Positions 50,389-59,300 of a DNA stretch of 64,000 nt are shown here, one piece after another. Source of the stretch: CANQBR01 sp964641395 (lineage in GTDB: Bacteria > Bacillota > Negativicutes > Acidaminococcales > Acidaminococcaceae); the NCBI GenBank assembly GCA_964641395.1, contig CAZXKQ010000003.1, positions 1-64,000 on the forward strand, written 5' to 3'. The notes below the pieces were generated by a model, which did no database searches, had not been told where the DNA came from, and saw nothing but the letters and a program-made list of their open reading frames with translations. The translations under genes were made by a program, and so were the position numbers. The first letter of the stretch is position 1. Each line of letters starts with the position of its first letter.

Positions 50389-50464
50389 TGGTGCCTCAGC
50401 GCAGAATCGAACTGCGGACACAAGGATTTTCAGTCCTTTGCTCTACCAACTGAGCTACCGAGGC
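50389..50464 (-). tRNA. tRNA-Phe (GAA)
   Basis: 76 nt including encoded CCA. Acceptor GCCTCGG/CTGAGGC, anticodon loop CTGAAAA, TTCGATT in the T loop. Confidence 0.96.
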
Positions 50465-50469
50465 ATAGT

Positions 50470-50546
50470 TGGCGACCCGGATGGGACTCGAACCCACGAC
50501 CTCCGCCGTGACAGGGCGGCATTCTAACCAACTGAACCACCGGGCC
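50470..50546 (-). tRNA. tRNA-Asp (GTC)
   Basis: 77 nt with CCA. Acceptor GGCCCGG/CCGGGTC, anticodon loop CTGTCAC on a CCGCC/GGCGG stem, discriminator G. Confidence 0.96.
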
Positions 50547-50572
50547 GTAGAGGGCATTTTGGACATAAAAAA

Positions 50573-50648
50573 TGGTGGGCGCTGACGGGATCGAACCGCC
50601 GACATTCTGCTTGTAGGGCAGACGCTCTCCCAGCTGAGCTAAGCGCCC
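50573..50648 (-). tRNA. tRNA-Val (TAC)
   Basis: 76 nt with CCA. Acceptor GGGCGCT/AGCGCCC, anticodon loop CCTACAA. Confidence 0.96.
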
Positions 50649-50655
50649 ACGGTGG

Positions 50656-50730
50656 TGGTGACCGGTAGGGGACTCGAACCCCTGATACCGCCGTGAAAGG
50701 GCGGTGTCTTAACCGCTTGACCAACCGGCC
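50656..50730 (-). tRNA. tRNA-Glu (TTC)
   Basis: 75 nt with CCA. Acceptor GGCCGGT/ACCGGTC, anticodon loop CTTTCAC. Confidence 0.96.
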
Positions 50731-50735
50731 GCAAA

Positions 50736-50811
50736 TGGTGATCCATGTAGGCCTCGAACCTACGACACCCTGATTAAGAGTCAGGTGCTCTACCAACTGA
50801 GCTAATGGACC
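50736..50811 (-). tRNA. tRNA-Lys (CTT)
   Basis: 76 nt with CCA. Acceptor GGTCCAT/ATGGATC, anticodon loop CTCTTAA. First gene of the five-tRNA transcript. Confidence 0.95.
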
Positions 50812-50853
50812 GTGTTTGAGCGGCGCTGCCGGTGCACCCCCGTTGCTTGAATA

Positions 50854-50882
50854 ATGATACACGATAAAGGGGCCTCTGTCAA
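50854..50882 (-). promoter_or_regulatory. Promoter of the tRNA cluster
   Basis: On the minus strand, consensus TTGACA at 50882-50877, 17-base spacer, TATCAT at 50859-50854, about 43 bases before tRNA-Lys. Confidence 0.85.
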
Positions 50883-50961
50883 GAGGTTTTTGAGGATTTT
50901 TGCAAAAAACTCCCCCTGGTGGGCGGCCGCCCCGGGCCGGGGCTTTTCTCCCCCCTGCCCC

Positions 50962-50990
50962 TTGCCTTTTTCCCTTCCCTCCCCTATAAT
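50962..50990 (+). promoter_or_regulatory. Promoter of polA
   Basis: TTGCCT at 50962-50967, 17-base spacer, TATAAT at 50985-50990. Confidence 0.78.
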
Positions 50991-51062
50991 AAAGGCCGGG
51001 GCCAGGCTGAGGGCCCGGCCCGCCTACGGGGAGCGTACAGCTGAGAAAGGATGAGTGAGTTT

Positions 51063-53657
51063 ATGGCCGATAAATTTTTATTGATAGACGGCAGCAGCCT
51101 GCTGTTCCGGGCTTACTACGCCCTGCCCCCTCTGACCACCAAGGACGGCACCCCCACCGGGGCGGTGTACGGCCTCTGCAACATGCTGGTCAGGCTGTTG
51201 GGGGAGGTGCAGCCCTGCTACATGGCGGTGGCCTTCGACAAGGCCAGGCAGACCTTTCGCAACCGCCTCTACGAAGGCTACAAGGGCCAGCGCAAGCCCA
51301 CCCCGCCGGAGCTGAAGAGCCAGTTCCCCCTGGCCATCCAGGTGCTGGAGGCCTTGAACATCCCCGCCTTGGAGCTGGATGATTACGAGGCGGACGACAT
51401 CATCGGCACCCTGGCCCAGGCGGCCCCGCCGGAGGCGGAGGTGATCATCGTCACCGGGGACAGGGACGAGCTCCAGCTCATCGATCATCGCACCAAGGTT
51501 TACTACACGAAGAAGGGCATTAGCGAGCTCCAGATCTACGACGAGGCGGAGTTCGCCCTCCGCTACCAGGGCCTGGCTCCCCGCCAGCTCATCGACCTTA
51601 AGGGGCTGATGGGGGACAGTTCCGACAACATCCCCGGCATCCCCGGCATAGGGGAGAAGACCGCCTTGAAGCTGCTGAAGGAGGGAGGCGGCAGCGTAGA
51701 GGCGGTGCTGGCCTCCTGGGAGCAGGTGAAGGCCAAGGGCCTGCGGGAAAAGCTGCAGGCCGGCCAGGCCGGCGCCCTCCTCTCTAAGCAGCTGGCCACC
51801 ATCTGCTGCCAGGCTCCTCTGGAGCTGGACAGCCAGCGCTACCTGCTGCGGGGCTTGAAGCCGGAGGCGGAGGCCTTCTTGGCCCAGCTAGAATTTCGCA
51901 GCCTCTACCAGCGTTTCGCCTCCCTCTTAGGCAGGGAGGAGGCGGGCCTGGCCAGCTTCGCCCAGCCCGAGCCGGAACCTGTGGCGGTACGGCCCATCCA
52001 GGGGGCCGCTGCGGGGGAGGTGTTCGCCCGCCTGGCCGCCAGCCCGGAGCCGGTGGCCCTCACCTATACGATAGCCGGGGAACTGCCCAGCCTCTACCTG
52101 GCCCAGGCCCAGTTCTGCTGCGACGGCCAGGTGTACAGCCTGGAAGCCCAGGGGGAGGCCCTCAGCGCCTTTTACGCCTATCTGGCCGACCCCCGGGCCC
52201 TGAAGGCGGTGTGCGGCAGCAAGGAGCTGTACAAGGCCTGCCTCTGCCTGCGGCAACCCCTGCAGGGAGTGGTGGAGGATCTCAGCCTGGCCGCCTACCT
52301 GGACCAGCCGGGCCGCAGCAGCTACCAGCTAGACAGCCTGGCCCAGCGCTATTTGGCAGCCGTCCCCCAGGCGGAAAGCGCCCAGGCGGCCGCCCTGCTG
52401 CCCCTCCTCCAGGAGCGGCTGGCAGAGCAACAACTCACCGCTATTTACAAGAAGATAGAGCTGCCCCTGGCCCCCCTCCTGGCCCAGATGGAGGTGGCAG
52501 GGATCAAGCCCGACCTTCAGGGCCTGGAAGAGCAGGCCCGGGCCATGGAGGTGCGGCTGCAGGGGCTGGAGGAGCAGGCCTACCAGCAGGCAGGGGAGGT
52601 CTTCAATCTGAAGAGCCCCAAGCAGCTGGGCACAGTCCTTTTCGAGCACCTGCAGCTGCCGGTGCAGAAGAAGACCAAGAGCGGTTATTCCACCGACGTG
52701 AAGGTGCTGGAGGCCCTCAGGGGGGAGCACCCCCTTATCGATACCATTCTGGAGCACCGCAAGTTCAGCAAGCTCCAGTCCACCTACCTAGAGGGGCTCA
52801 GGCCTCTGGTGAACCCTCGCACCGGCCGCATCCACAGCCACTTCCAACAGACGGTGACGGTGACGGGCCGGCTGTCCAGCACGGATCCCAACCTGCAGAA
52901 CATCCCTGCCCGCACCGAGGAGGGGAGGGCCATACGCCGGCTCTTCCTGCCGGGGGAGGGCTACGACTACCTGCTCAGCTGCGATTATTCCCAGGTGGAG
53001 CTGCGGATCTTGGCCTGCATCGCCCAGGACCAGCTGTTGCTGGACAGCTTCCGCCAGGGCCAGGACGTTCACGCCCGCACGGCGGCGGAGGTCTTCGGCC
53101 TGCCCCTGGACCAGGTGGGCAAGGAGCAGCGGAGCCGGGCCAAGGCGGTGAACTTCGGCATCGTGTACGGCATCAGCGACTTCGGCCTGGCCGCCCAGCT
53201 AGGGGTGAGCAGGGGGGAGGCCGCTGGCTACATCAAGAGCTACCTGGAGCGGTACAGCGGCGTGAAGGCCTACATGGAGAGGGTGGTAGCCCAGGCTAGG
53301 GAGCAGGGCTACGTCACCACCCTGCTAGGCCGCCGCCGCTACCTGCCGGAGATCAGGAGCAGCAATTACAACCTGCGCACGGCGGCGGAGCGCACCGCCA
53401 TCAACACCCCCATCCAGGGGACGGCGGCGGACATTATGAAGCTGGCCATGCTCAAGGTGGCCCAGGCCCTGCAAGAGGCAGGGCTGAAGAGCCGCATCCT
53501 CCTCCAAGTCCACGACGAATTGGTGCTGGAGGTGCCGGCGGAGGAGCGGGAGGAGGCGGCCCGGCTGGTGGAAGAGGCCATGGAAGGGGCCTTCCAGCTG
53601 GAGATCCCCCTGCCGGCAGAGGCCAGCTGGGGAGTGAACTGGGCTGACGCCAAGTAG
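51063..53657 (+). CDS. polA: DNA polymerase I
   Basis: About 864 residues. The ATG at 51063 starts the conserved FLLIDGSSLLFRAYYAL; an in-frame ATG at 51051 touches the AAAGG site and is less likely. The N-terminal 5'-3' exonuclease (TGDRDELQLID, GLMGDSSDNIPG) is intact. The middle 3'-5' domain appears to lack the DxE pair (ALTYTI in place of FDTET), so proofreading is probably lost, as in many Firmicutes. The polymerase domain has DYSQVELRILA, KAVNFGIVYG and VHDEL. First of polA-mutM-coaE. Confidence 0.96.
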   Translation: MADKFLLIDGSSLLFRAYYALPPLTTKDGTPTGAVYGLCNMLVRLLGEVQPCYMAVAFDKARQTFRNRLYEGYKGQRKPTPPELKSQFPLAIQVLEALNIPALELDDYEADDIIGTLAQAAPPEAEVIIVTGDRDELQLIDHRTKVYYTKKGISELQIYDEAEFALRYQGLAPRQLIDLKGLMGDSSDNIPGIPGIGEKTALKLLKEGGGSVEAVLASWEQVKAKGLREKLQAGQAGALLSKQLATICCQAPLELDSQRYLLRGLKPEAEAFLAQLEFRSLYQRFASLLGREEAGLASFAQPEPEPVAVRPIQGAAAGEVFARLAASPEPVALTYTIAGELPSLYLAQAQFCCDGQVYSLEAQGEALSAFYAYLADPRALKAVCGSKELYKACLCLRQPLQGVVEDLSLAAYLDQPGRSSYQLDSLAQRYLAAVPQAESAQAAALLPLLQERLAEQQLTAIYKKIELPLAPLLAQMEVAGIKPDLQGLEEQARAMEVRLQGLEEQAYQQAGEVFNLKSPKQLGTVLFEHLQLPVQKKTKSGYSTDVKVLEALRGEHPLIDTILEHRKFSKLQSTYLEGLRPLVNPRTGRIHSHFQQTVTVTGRLSSTDPNLQNIPARTEEGRAIRRLFLPGEGYDYLLSCDYSQVELRILACIAQDQLLLDSFRQGQDVHARTAAEVFGLPLDQVGKEQRSRAKAVNFGIVYGISDFGLAAQLGVSRGEAAGYIKSYLERYSGVKAYMERVVAQAREQGYVTTLLGRRRYLPEIRSSNYNLRTAAERTAINTPIQGTAADIMKLAMLKVAQALQEAGLKSRILLQVHDELVLEVPAEEREEAARLVEEAMEGAFQLEIPLPAEASWGVNWADAK

Positions 53658-53716
53658 ACGGAAGGAAGAGGCCCGGGGGAGGAAGCCCCGCAGCCTCTAG
53701 GGAAGGGGAGGATCCT

Positions 53717-54538
53717 ATGCCCGAACTACCAGAGGTGGAGCAGGTGCGGCGCAGCCTGGCGCCCCACATCGTAGGCAAGAGCATCAGCCAGGTGGAGGTG
53801 GGCCTGCCCCGGCTGATCAAGTACCCGGAGCCGGCAGCCTTCTGCCAGCGCCTCCTGGGAGAGAGGATAGAGGCGGTGGGCCGCCGGGGCAAGTACCTGC
53901 GGCTGGAGCTGGCCAGCGGCCAGTACCTGCTGCTCCACCTGCGGATGACCGGCGCCCTCATCGCCCAGGAGAGGGGGCTGCCTCCTCCCAGTTACGCCAA
54001 GCTGAAGTTCAGTCTCAGCGGGGATACGGACCTTTATTTTACCGATATCCGCACCTTCGGCACCCTCTACCTCCTCCGGCCGGGGGAGCTGGGCATAGCA
54101 GGCTATGACAGCCTAGGGCCGGAGCCCCTCACAGCCGGCTTCACCCCTGCCTACCTGGCCCCCTTGGCGGCTAGGGCCCGGCAGACGGTGAAGGCCTTCA
54201 TCCTGGATCAGCGCCGCATCGCCGGCCTAGGCAACATCTACGCCGACGAGGCCCTCTTCGCCAGCGGCCTGGCCCCCGCCCGCCTGGCCAACAGCCTGGG
54301 GGAGGAGGAGGTGGCGGCCCTGGTGGCGGCCATCAACCAGGTCATCGCCCAGGGCATAGCCAACAGGGGCACTACCTTTAGAGATTACAGGGACGGAGAG
54401 GGGAGGCAGGGCTCCAACCAGGAGCATCTGGCGGTGTACGGCCGGGGCGGCCTGCCCTGCCGCCGCTGCGGCGGCCCCTTGGTGAAGACGGTGGTGGCAG
54501 GCAGGGGCACGGTGTACTGCCCCCGCTGTCAAAAATAA
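53717..54538 (+). CDS. mutM: Formamidopyrimidine-DNA glycosylase
   Basis: A 273-residue Fpg. The catalytic N-terminal PELPEVE, DQRRIAGLGNIYADE and the zinc finger CRRCGGPLV...CPRCQ are complete. Removes 8-oxoguanine. Beside polA and coaE, the usual repair run. Confidence 0.96.
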   Translation: MPELPEVEQVRRSLAPHIVGKSISQVEVGLPRLIKYPEPAAFCQRLLGERIEAVGRRGKYLRLELASGQYLLLHLRMTGALIAQERGLPPPSYAKLKFSLSGDTDLYFTDIRTFGTLYLLRPGELGIAGYDSLGPEPLTAGFTPAYLAPLAARARQTVKAFILDQRRIAGLGNIYADEALFASGLAPARLANSLGEEEVAALVAAINQVIAQGIANRGTTFRDYRDGEGRQGSNQEHLAVYGRGGLPCRRCGGPLVKTVVAGRGTVYCPRCQK

Positions 54539-54560
54539 ACGGTACGAAGGAGGTGGCCTG

Positions 54561-55181
54561 ATGGAGATCATCGGCCTTACAGGGGGCATGGCCTCAGGGA
54601 AGAGCACGGTGGCCCGGGCCTTGGCCCAGGCAGGGCTGGGGGTCTTTGACGCCGACCAGGCCAGCCGAGACGCCGTGGCCCCAGGCAGCCCAGGGCTGCG
54701 GGCGGTAGAAGCGGCCCTAGGGCCGGGCTACCTGACGGCTGCAGGAGGGTTGGACCGGCCCAAGGTGGCCGCCCTCATCTTCCACGACCGGGCCGCTAGG
54801 CAACGCTTGGAGGCCGTCATCCACCGCCTGGTGTGGCAGCAGGCCCAGGCCTTCATCGTCCGGCAGCGGCAGGCAGGGGCCAGGGCGGTGGTGCTGGACG
54901 TGCCCCTGCTCATCGAGTGCGGCTGGCAGCGGCACTGCAGCCAGGTGTGGCTGGTGGTGGTGAGCCGGGAGCAGCAGCTGGAGCGGGCCATGGCCCGGGA
55001 CGGCATGAGCAGGGAGCAGGCGGAGGCCCGGCTGCAGGCCCAGCTGAGCCTAGAGGAGAAGGCGGCGGCAGCCGACGTGCTCATCGACAACCGGGGCAGT
55101 CTGGCGGCCACCCTGGAGCAGGTGGCAGGGCTCCTCCGCGGCCTAGGCCTGAGTCAGCCGGCAGGTGAAGTTACTGAGTAG
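54561..55181 (+). CDS. coaE: Dephospho-CoA kinase
   Basis: A 206-residue kinase for the last CoA step. P-loop GGMASGKST near residue 8, DADQASRDAV and DVPLLIE are family motifs. AAGGAGG upstream; the transglycosylase gene follows after 12 bases. Confidence 0.95.
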   Translation: MEIIGLTGGMASGKSTVARALAQAGLGVFDADQASRDAVAPGSPGLRAVEAALGPGYLTAAGGLDRPKVAALIFHDRAARQRLEAVIHRLVWQQAQAFIVRQRQAGARAVVLDVPLLIECGWQRHCSQVWLVVVSREQQLERAMARDGMSREQAEARLQAQLSLEEKAAAADVLIDNRGSLAATLEQVAGLLRGLGLSQPAGEVTE

Positions 55182-55193
55182 GGAGGGCAGGCT

Positions 55194-55904
55194 GTGACCG
55201 CAGCTAGAAGGAGTAGGCCCAAGGGGAAAGAGAGCAATGTGGAACGGGCCCGACGGCGGCGGGGACGGCCCCGGCGCCCCTGGTACCTGCTGCCCCTCTG
55301 CTGCCTCCTAGGCCTCTGCCTCCTAGGCTTCTCCCTCTACCAGCTCTGGCGCAGCGACTTCATCCAGATGCGCTATGTCTACCTGTGGAAGTACCAGGAC
55401 GAAATCCTCCTCTACAGCCAGCGCAATAAGGTGGATCCCTTCCTGGTGGCGGCCATCATCAAGAACGAAAGCGGCTTCAACCCCCAGGCGGTGTCCAAGG
55501 TCGGGGCGGTGGGGCTGATGCAGCTGATGCCGGAAACAGCCGCCTGGGCGGCCCGGCAGATGGGCCTCACCTCCTACCGGGAGGGGGAGCTGTACAACAG
55601 CCAGACCAACATCCGCCTGGGCTGCTGGTACCTGGGAGAGCTGGAGGCGGAGTTCCAGGGCAACCTGGTGCTGCTGCTGGTGGCCTACAACGCCGGCCGG
55701 GGCCAGACCAAGGCCTGGATGGAGGCCAACCACTGGACCTATGACTTTAACAGGCCGGCCTCCATACCCTATGGGGATACCAGGGAGTACGTGGAAAGGG
55801 TGCTTCAGGACAGGGAGCGCTACTACCTTTATTACAAGGACAGGGTGCGGCTCCCCCCGCCTGCCCCGTCGGGGAAGGGAGCCCAGGGGGGCGGCGGCTC
55901 CTAA
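55194..55904 (+). CDS. Membrane-anchored lytic transglycosylase
   Basis: A 236-residue SLT-domain protein, GTG start after AGGGAGGG. A very basic N-terminus and one membrane segment (LLPLCCLLGLCLLGFSLY) tether it to the inner membrane. The domain starts at residue 75: the catalytic Glu in KNESGFNP, GAVGLMQLMPETA and VAYNAGRG. Cleaves peptidoglycan. Confidence 0.92.
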   Translation: MTAARRSRPKGKESNVERARRRRGRPRRPWYLLPLCCLLGLCLLGFSLYQLWRSDFIQMRYVYLWKYQDEILLYSQRNKVDPFLVAAIIKNESGFNPQAVSKVGAVGLMQLMPETAAWAARQMGLTSYREGELYNSQTNIRLGCWYLGELEAEFQGNLVLLLVAYNAGRGQTKAWMEANHWTYDFNRPASIPYGDTREYVERVLQDRERYYLYYKDRVRLPPPAPSGKGAQGGGGS

Positions 55905-55921
55905 AATTTTTGTGAAAAACC

Positions 55922-55951
55922 TTGACAGGCTCCGGCCTTCTGTGTTAGAAT
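55922..55951 (+). promoter_or_regulatory. Promoter of tRNA-Leu
   Basis: Consensus TTGACA at 55922-55927, 18-base spacer, TAGAAT at 55946-55951. Confidence 0.78.
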
Positions 55952-55978
55952 TTCCTTGTTGCTGAAAAGCAGGGACGT

Positions 55979-56065
55979 GCGGTAGTGGCGGAACGGCAGA
56001 CGCGCTAGCCTCAGGAGCTAGTGGGGGTTAACCCCGTGAAGGTTCAAATCCTTTCTACCGCACCA
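55979..56065 (+). tRNA. tRNA-Leu (CAG)
   Basis: 87 nt with CCA. Acceptor GCGGTAG/CTACCGC, anticodon loop CTCAGGA, long variable arm GGGGGTTAACCCC as expected for class II tRNA. Confidence 0.96.
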
Positions 56066-56078
56066 TTTTTGCGCCTAG

Positions 56079-56111
56079 GGGGCGATGGTGGAAGCCGTCG
56101 CCCCTTTCCTT
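56079..56111 (+). terminator. Terminator after tRNA-Leu
   Basis: 10-bp stem GGGGCGATGG with CCGTCGCCCC (one G-T pair), then TTTCCTT. Confidence 0.75.
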
Positions 56112-56314
56112 ATGCCTATCACAGTCCCTGCTTCTATACCCCGTCACAGCAAAAGATATAGAAACACCACTATATATTGTGGCAAAAGCCTGCCTATGCC
56201 TCTCTCAGCCCCAAGATTTATTTTTGGCAGGGCCGTTTTTTGAGAGGAAGTAGACCCTTTCTGTCGAAACTATACAGGGTATGTTGCATCATTACGAAGC
56301 TAGGTAGTGGAACG

Positions 56315-59300
56315 ATGGCTGTGCTCAAGAACAAGCTAGTGCTCATCATAGGCTGCGTCTTAGTCCTACTAGGGGCAGCCTATGCCTATTTCGTACACAG
56401 CGTCGCCCCCGGCCTGCTCCAGGCCGCCCTGCCTCGTATAGAGGGCCAGGCGGACAGCTTCATCAACGGCAGCATCCAGATCGGCAGCGCCCGCTGGGGC
56501 GGCGGCCTCAGCCTCACGGTGGAGGACGTGGTGCTGAAAGACACCCAGGGCCGGGTATTGGCCGCCCTGCCGAAGACGGAGCTGGAGGTGAAGCCCTGGC
56601 TGGCCTTGGACAGGCTGGAGAAGGCCCTGAGCCGGGTCACCCTGATAGAGCCTAGGGCCTACCTGGCCCTGGATGAAGAGAACAAGTGGAATTATGCCGA
56701 CCTTATGAAGCCCTCCGACTCGGAAGAGACCCCCTTCTTCGGCCTCTTAGAGATCAAGGGCGGCTATCTGGAAGTGGCCACTCCCTACGGCCGCTGGGGC
56801 TACCAGGTAGAGGCAGAGGCCAACGGAGGGGCTAACCCAGACTTCAGCCTGGCGGCCCGCCTGCAGCCGGAGGGGAGCCAGGAGACCTTGGCCTTCAAGG
56901 GCCAGTTGAACATGAAGGGGGAGGGGGGCCTGACCCTGGACAGCGACTGCTTCACCCTCACTCCCTACAGCCCCCTGGCCCAGCGCTTCGCCCAGCTGGC
57001 GGACTTCCAGGGAGCCCTGCGGAACGTCCACGTCCACTACAGGAATACGGAAGGCCGGATGCGCTACAGCGGCACCGCCTCCTTAGAGGGCCTCAGCGCC
57101 GTCTATAAGCTGGAGGGAGAGGACTATAAGATCGGCCTCCAGGGACTGGTCCAGGCCCGGGACAGCATCCTGAACTTTGACGGCCTGGCCCTCAGCCTGC
57201 TAGGCCAGCCCATCTCCCTGGCAGGGGAGCTGGACCTCCAGGACATGGCCGTCCCCGGCGGCAGGCTGGCAGTGAAGGCGGAGCGGCTGGCTTACAAGGG
57301 CTATACGGCCCAGGATATAGACATACCTATCACCATCAGCAAGGAGCTGATACACGTAGGCGGGGCCCAGGTCCGCACCGGCGGCGGCCTGCTGAGGGCC
57401 AGCCTTAGCTATGCGCTGCAGGATAGGGGCCTGGACTGCCAGCTGGACTTCCAGCAGGTTGTCCTCCCCCTTCCTAACCGGGCCCAGGACAGCCTACGCC
57501 TAGACGGGGCCGCCGCCCTGCGGGCAGCCTTCAAGGAGGACGGCAGCGCCCAGATCGAAGGGGCGGCCGACACCCTCCATCTAGGCTGGCGCAGCCTGGA
57601 CCTGACCAACCTCACCCTGGACGGCTACTGGGACGGGCAGAAGCTCACCCTCCGCCACCTAGGGGTGAGAGGGGGAGAGGGGAGCCTGGCCGCCACCGGC
57701 AGCCTCACCACCAAGGGGGAGCTCTCCCTGGTAGGCCGGATGGCCCGCTTCCCCATCCATCCCCTGCTGGACTTTGCCCAGCAGCAGGGCTCAGGCTATC
57801 TCTCCGCCGCCTTTGCCGTGGGGGGCAGCTTGACGGCCCCCTCCTTTAAGGGGATGGTGGAGCTGACCAGGGCCCAGGTGGCGGGCCAGAAGATCAAGGA
57901 GGCCCACGGCTTCATCGCCCTGCAGGACAACGTGGTCACCGTCAAGAACCTGGTAGCCTCCATGGAGCAGGGCAGCCACACGGCTGGAGGCAGCGTAGAC
58001 CTGCGGGGGGCGGAGCCCGTCCTAGACCTGGCTATGGAGACGAAGCGGGTGCGGATGGAGCCCCTCATCGCCGCCGCCGGCCTGACGGAAAGCACCCACA
58101 TGACGGGCAACTTTGACAACGTGATGCAGGTGAAGGGCCCCCTGAGCAACCTCCACGTGGAGGGGGAGGCCCACCTGTACGAGGGCAGCGCCCAGGGCTA
58201 CCTCATCGACAGCATCCGCACCCGCTACATGCTGGACGAGGGGGCGGTGTACCTCCGCAGCGCCCTTATCACCACCCTGGGCTCCAGCCTGCGGCTGCGG
58301 GGCCACATGACCAAGGAGCGGCAGCTGGACTTTGACCTGCGGGCCAGGGCCATCAGCCTGAAGAGGCTGCCCATCATGAGCGATGACTGGCGGCTGGACG
58401 GTTTGGTCAGCGCTGAAGGCCACATCGGCGGCAGCATCAGCGCCCCCTTCTTCCGGGGCCAGGTGACCAGCGACGCAGTAAGCGTGAACGGAGAGACCCT
58501 GACGGAGCTGGTAGGCACCCTGGAGAGCAACGGCCGGGACGTGAACCGGCTGGAGGCGGAATTCAAGCAGCCCCATCCAGACAGCCAGTCGGAGTACGGC
58601 ATCTACAAGGCCAGCCTGAGTCTGAACATACCTAAGCACGACCTGCGGGGCAACATCGGGGTGATGTGGGGCAGGGTAGGCGGCCTGTTGCGGCTCTGTA
58701 ACTACGGCTACAACATCGACGGCAGCCTCATCGGCGACATCGTGATCAACGAGAAGGGGGACGGGCGGATCGACATCAACGCCCATGTGGAGGACGTAAC
58801 CATCCACGACCTTAAGTACTACGGCCTGCGCTTCAAGGGCTACCTGCAAGACAGGGTGCTGCACCTGGAAAACGTGAAGCTGCAGGAGAAGAAGGAAGAA
58901 GAGTTTAGGGGCAGCATCATGGCCGGCGGCTTCGTGGACCTGGGGAAGAAGGCCATGAACCTGAACCTGCGGGCCGTGGCTGCCAACCCGGCCCTCGCCA
59001 CTGCCGTGATGGAGGAGCCTGTCGCCATCACCGGCAAGATGAACCTGGCCGCCCACGTAGCCGGCAGCTTCGTGGATCCAGTGGGCACCGCCTACCTGAA
59101 CATCCAGTCCGGCAGCGTAGCGGGAGTGGAACTGGACAACATCGACGCGGCCATGGACATCGACCAAGGGGCCATCCGCCTGGTGGAGGCAGTGCTGGCC
59201 AAGGACATCTACCGGGTGAAGGCCAGGGGCAGGATACCTCTGGACCTCCTCTACGAGCGGGGAGAAAAGAGGCAGCCTGATCCGGAACTGGACATCGATA

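Noticed and set aside
50389..50811. tRNA cluster as an integration site for the neighbouring island
   Set aside because: No integrase, direct repeat of a tRNA 3' end or other mobile-element sign is near; the cluster is flanked by core-like genes.
52211..53299. 362-residue plus-strand frame within polA
   Set aside because: Pro/Gly/Arg-rich shadow of the polymerase frame with no recognisable domain.
58022..59167. Long minus-strand frame within tamB
   Set aside because: His/Val/Gln-rich shadow frame; the plus strand encodes the TamB beta repeats.
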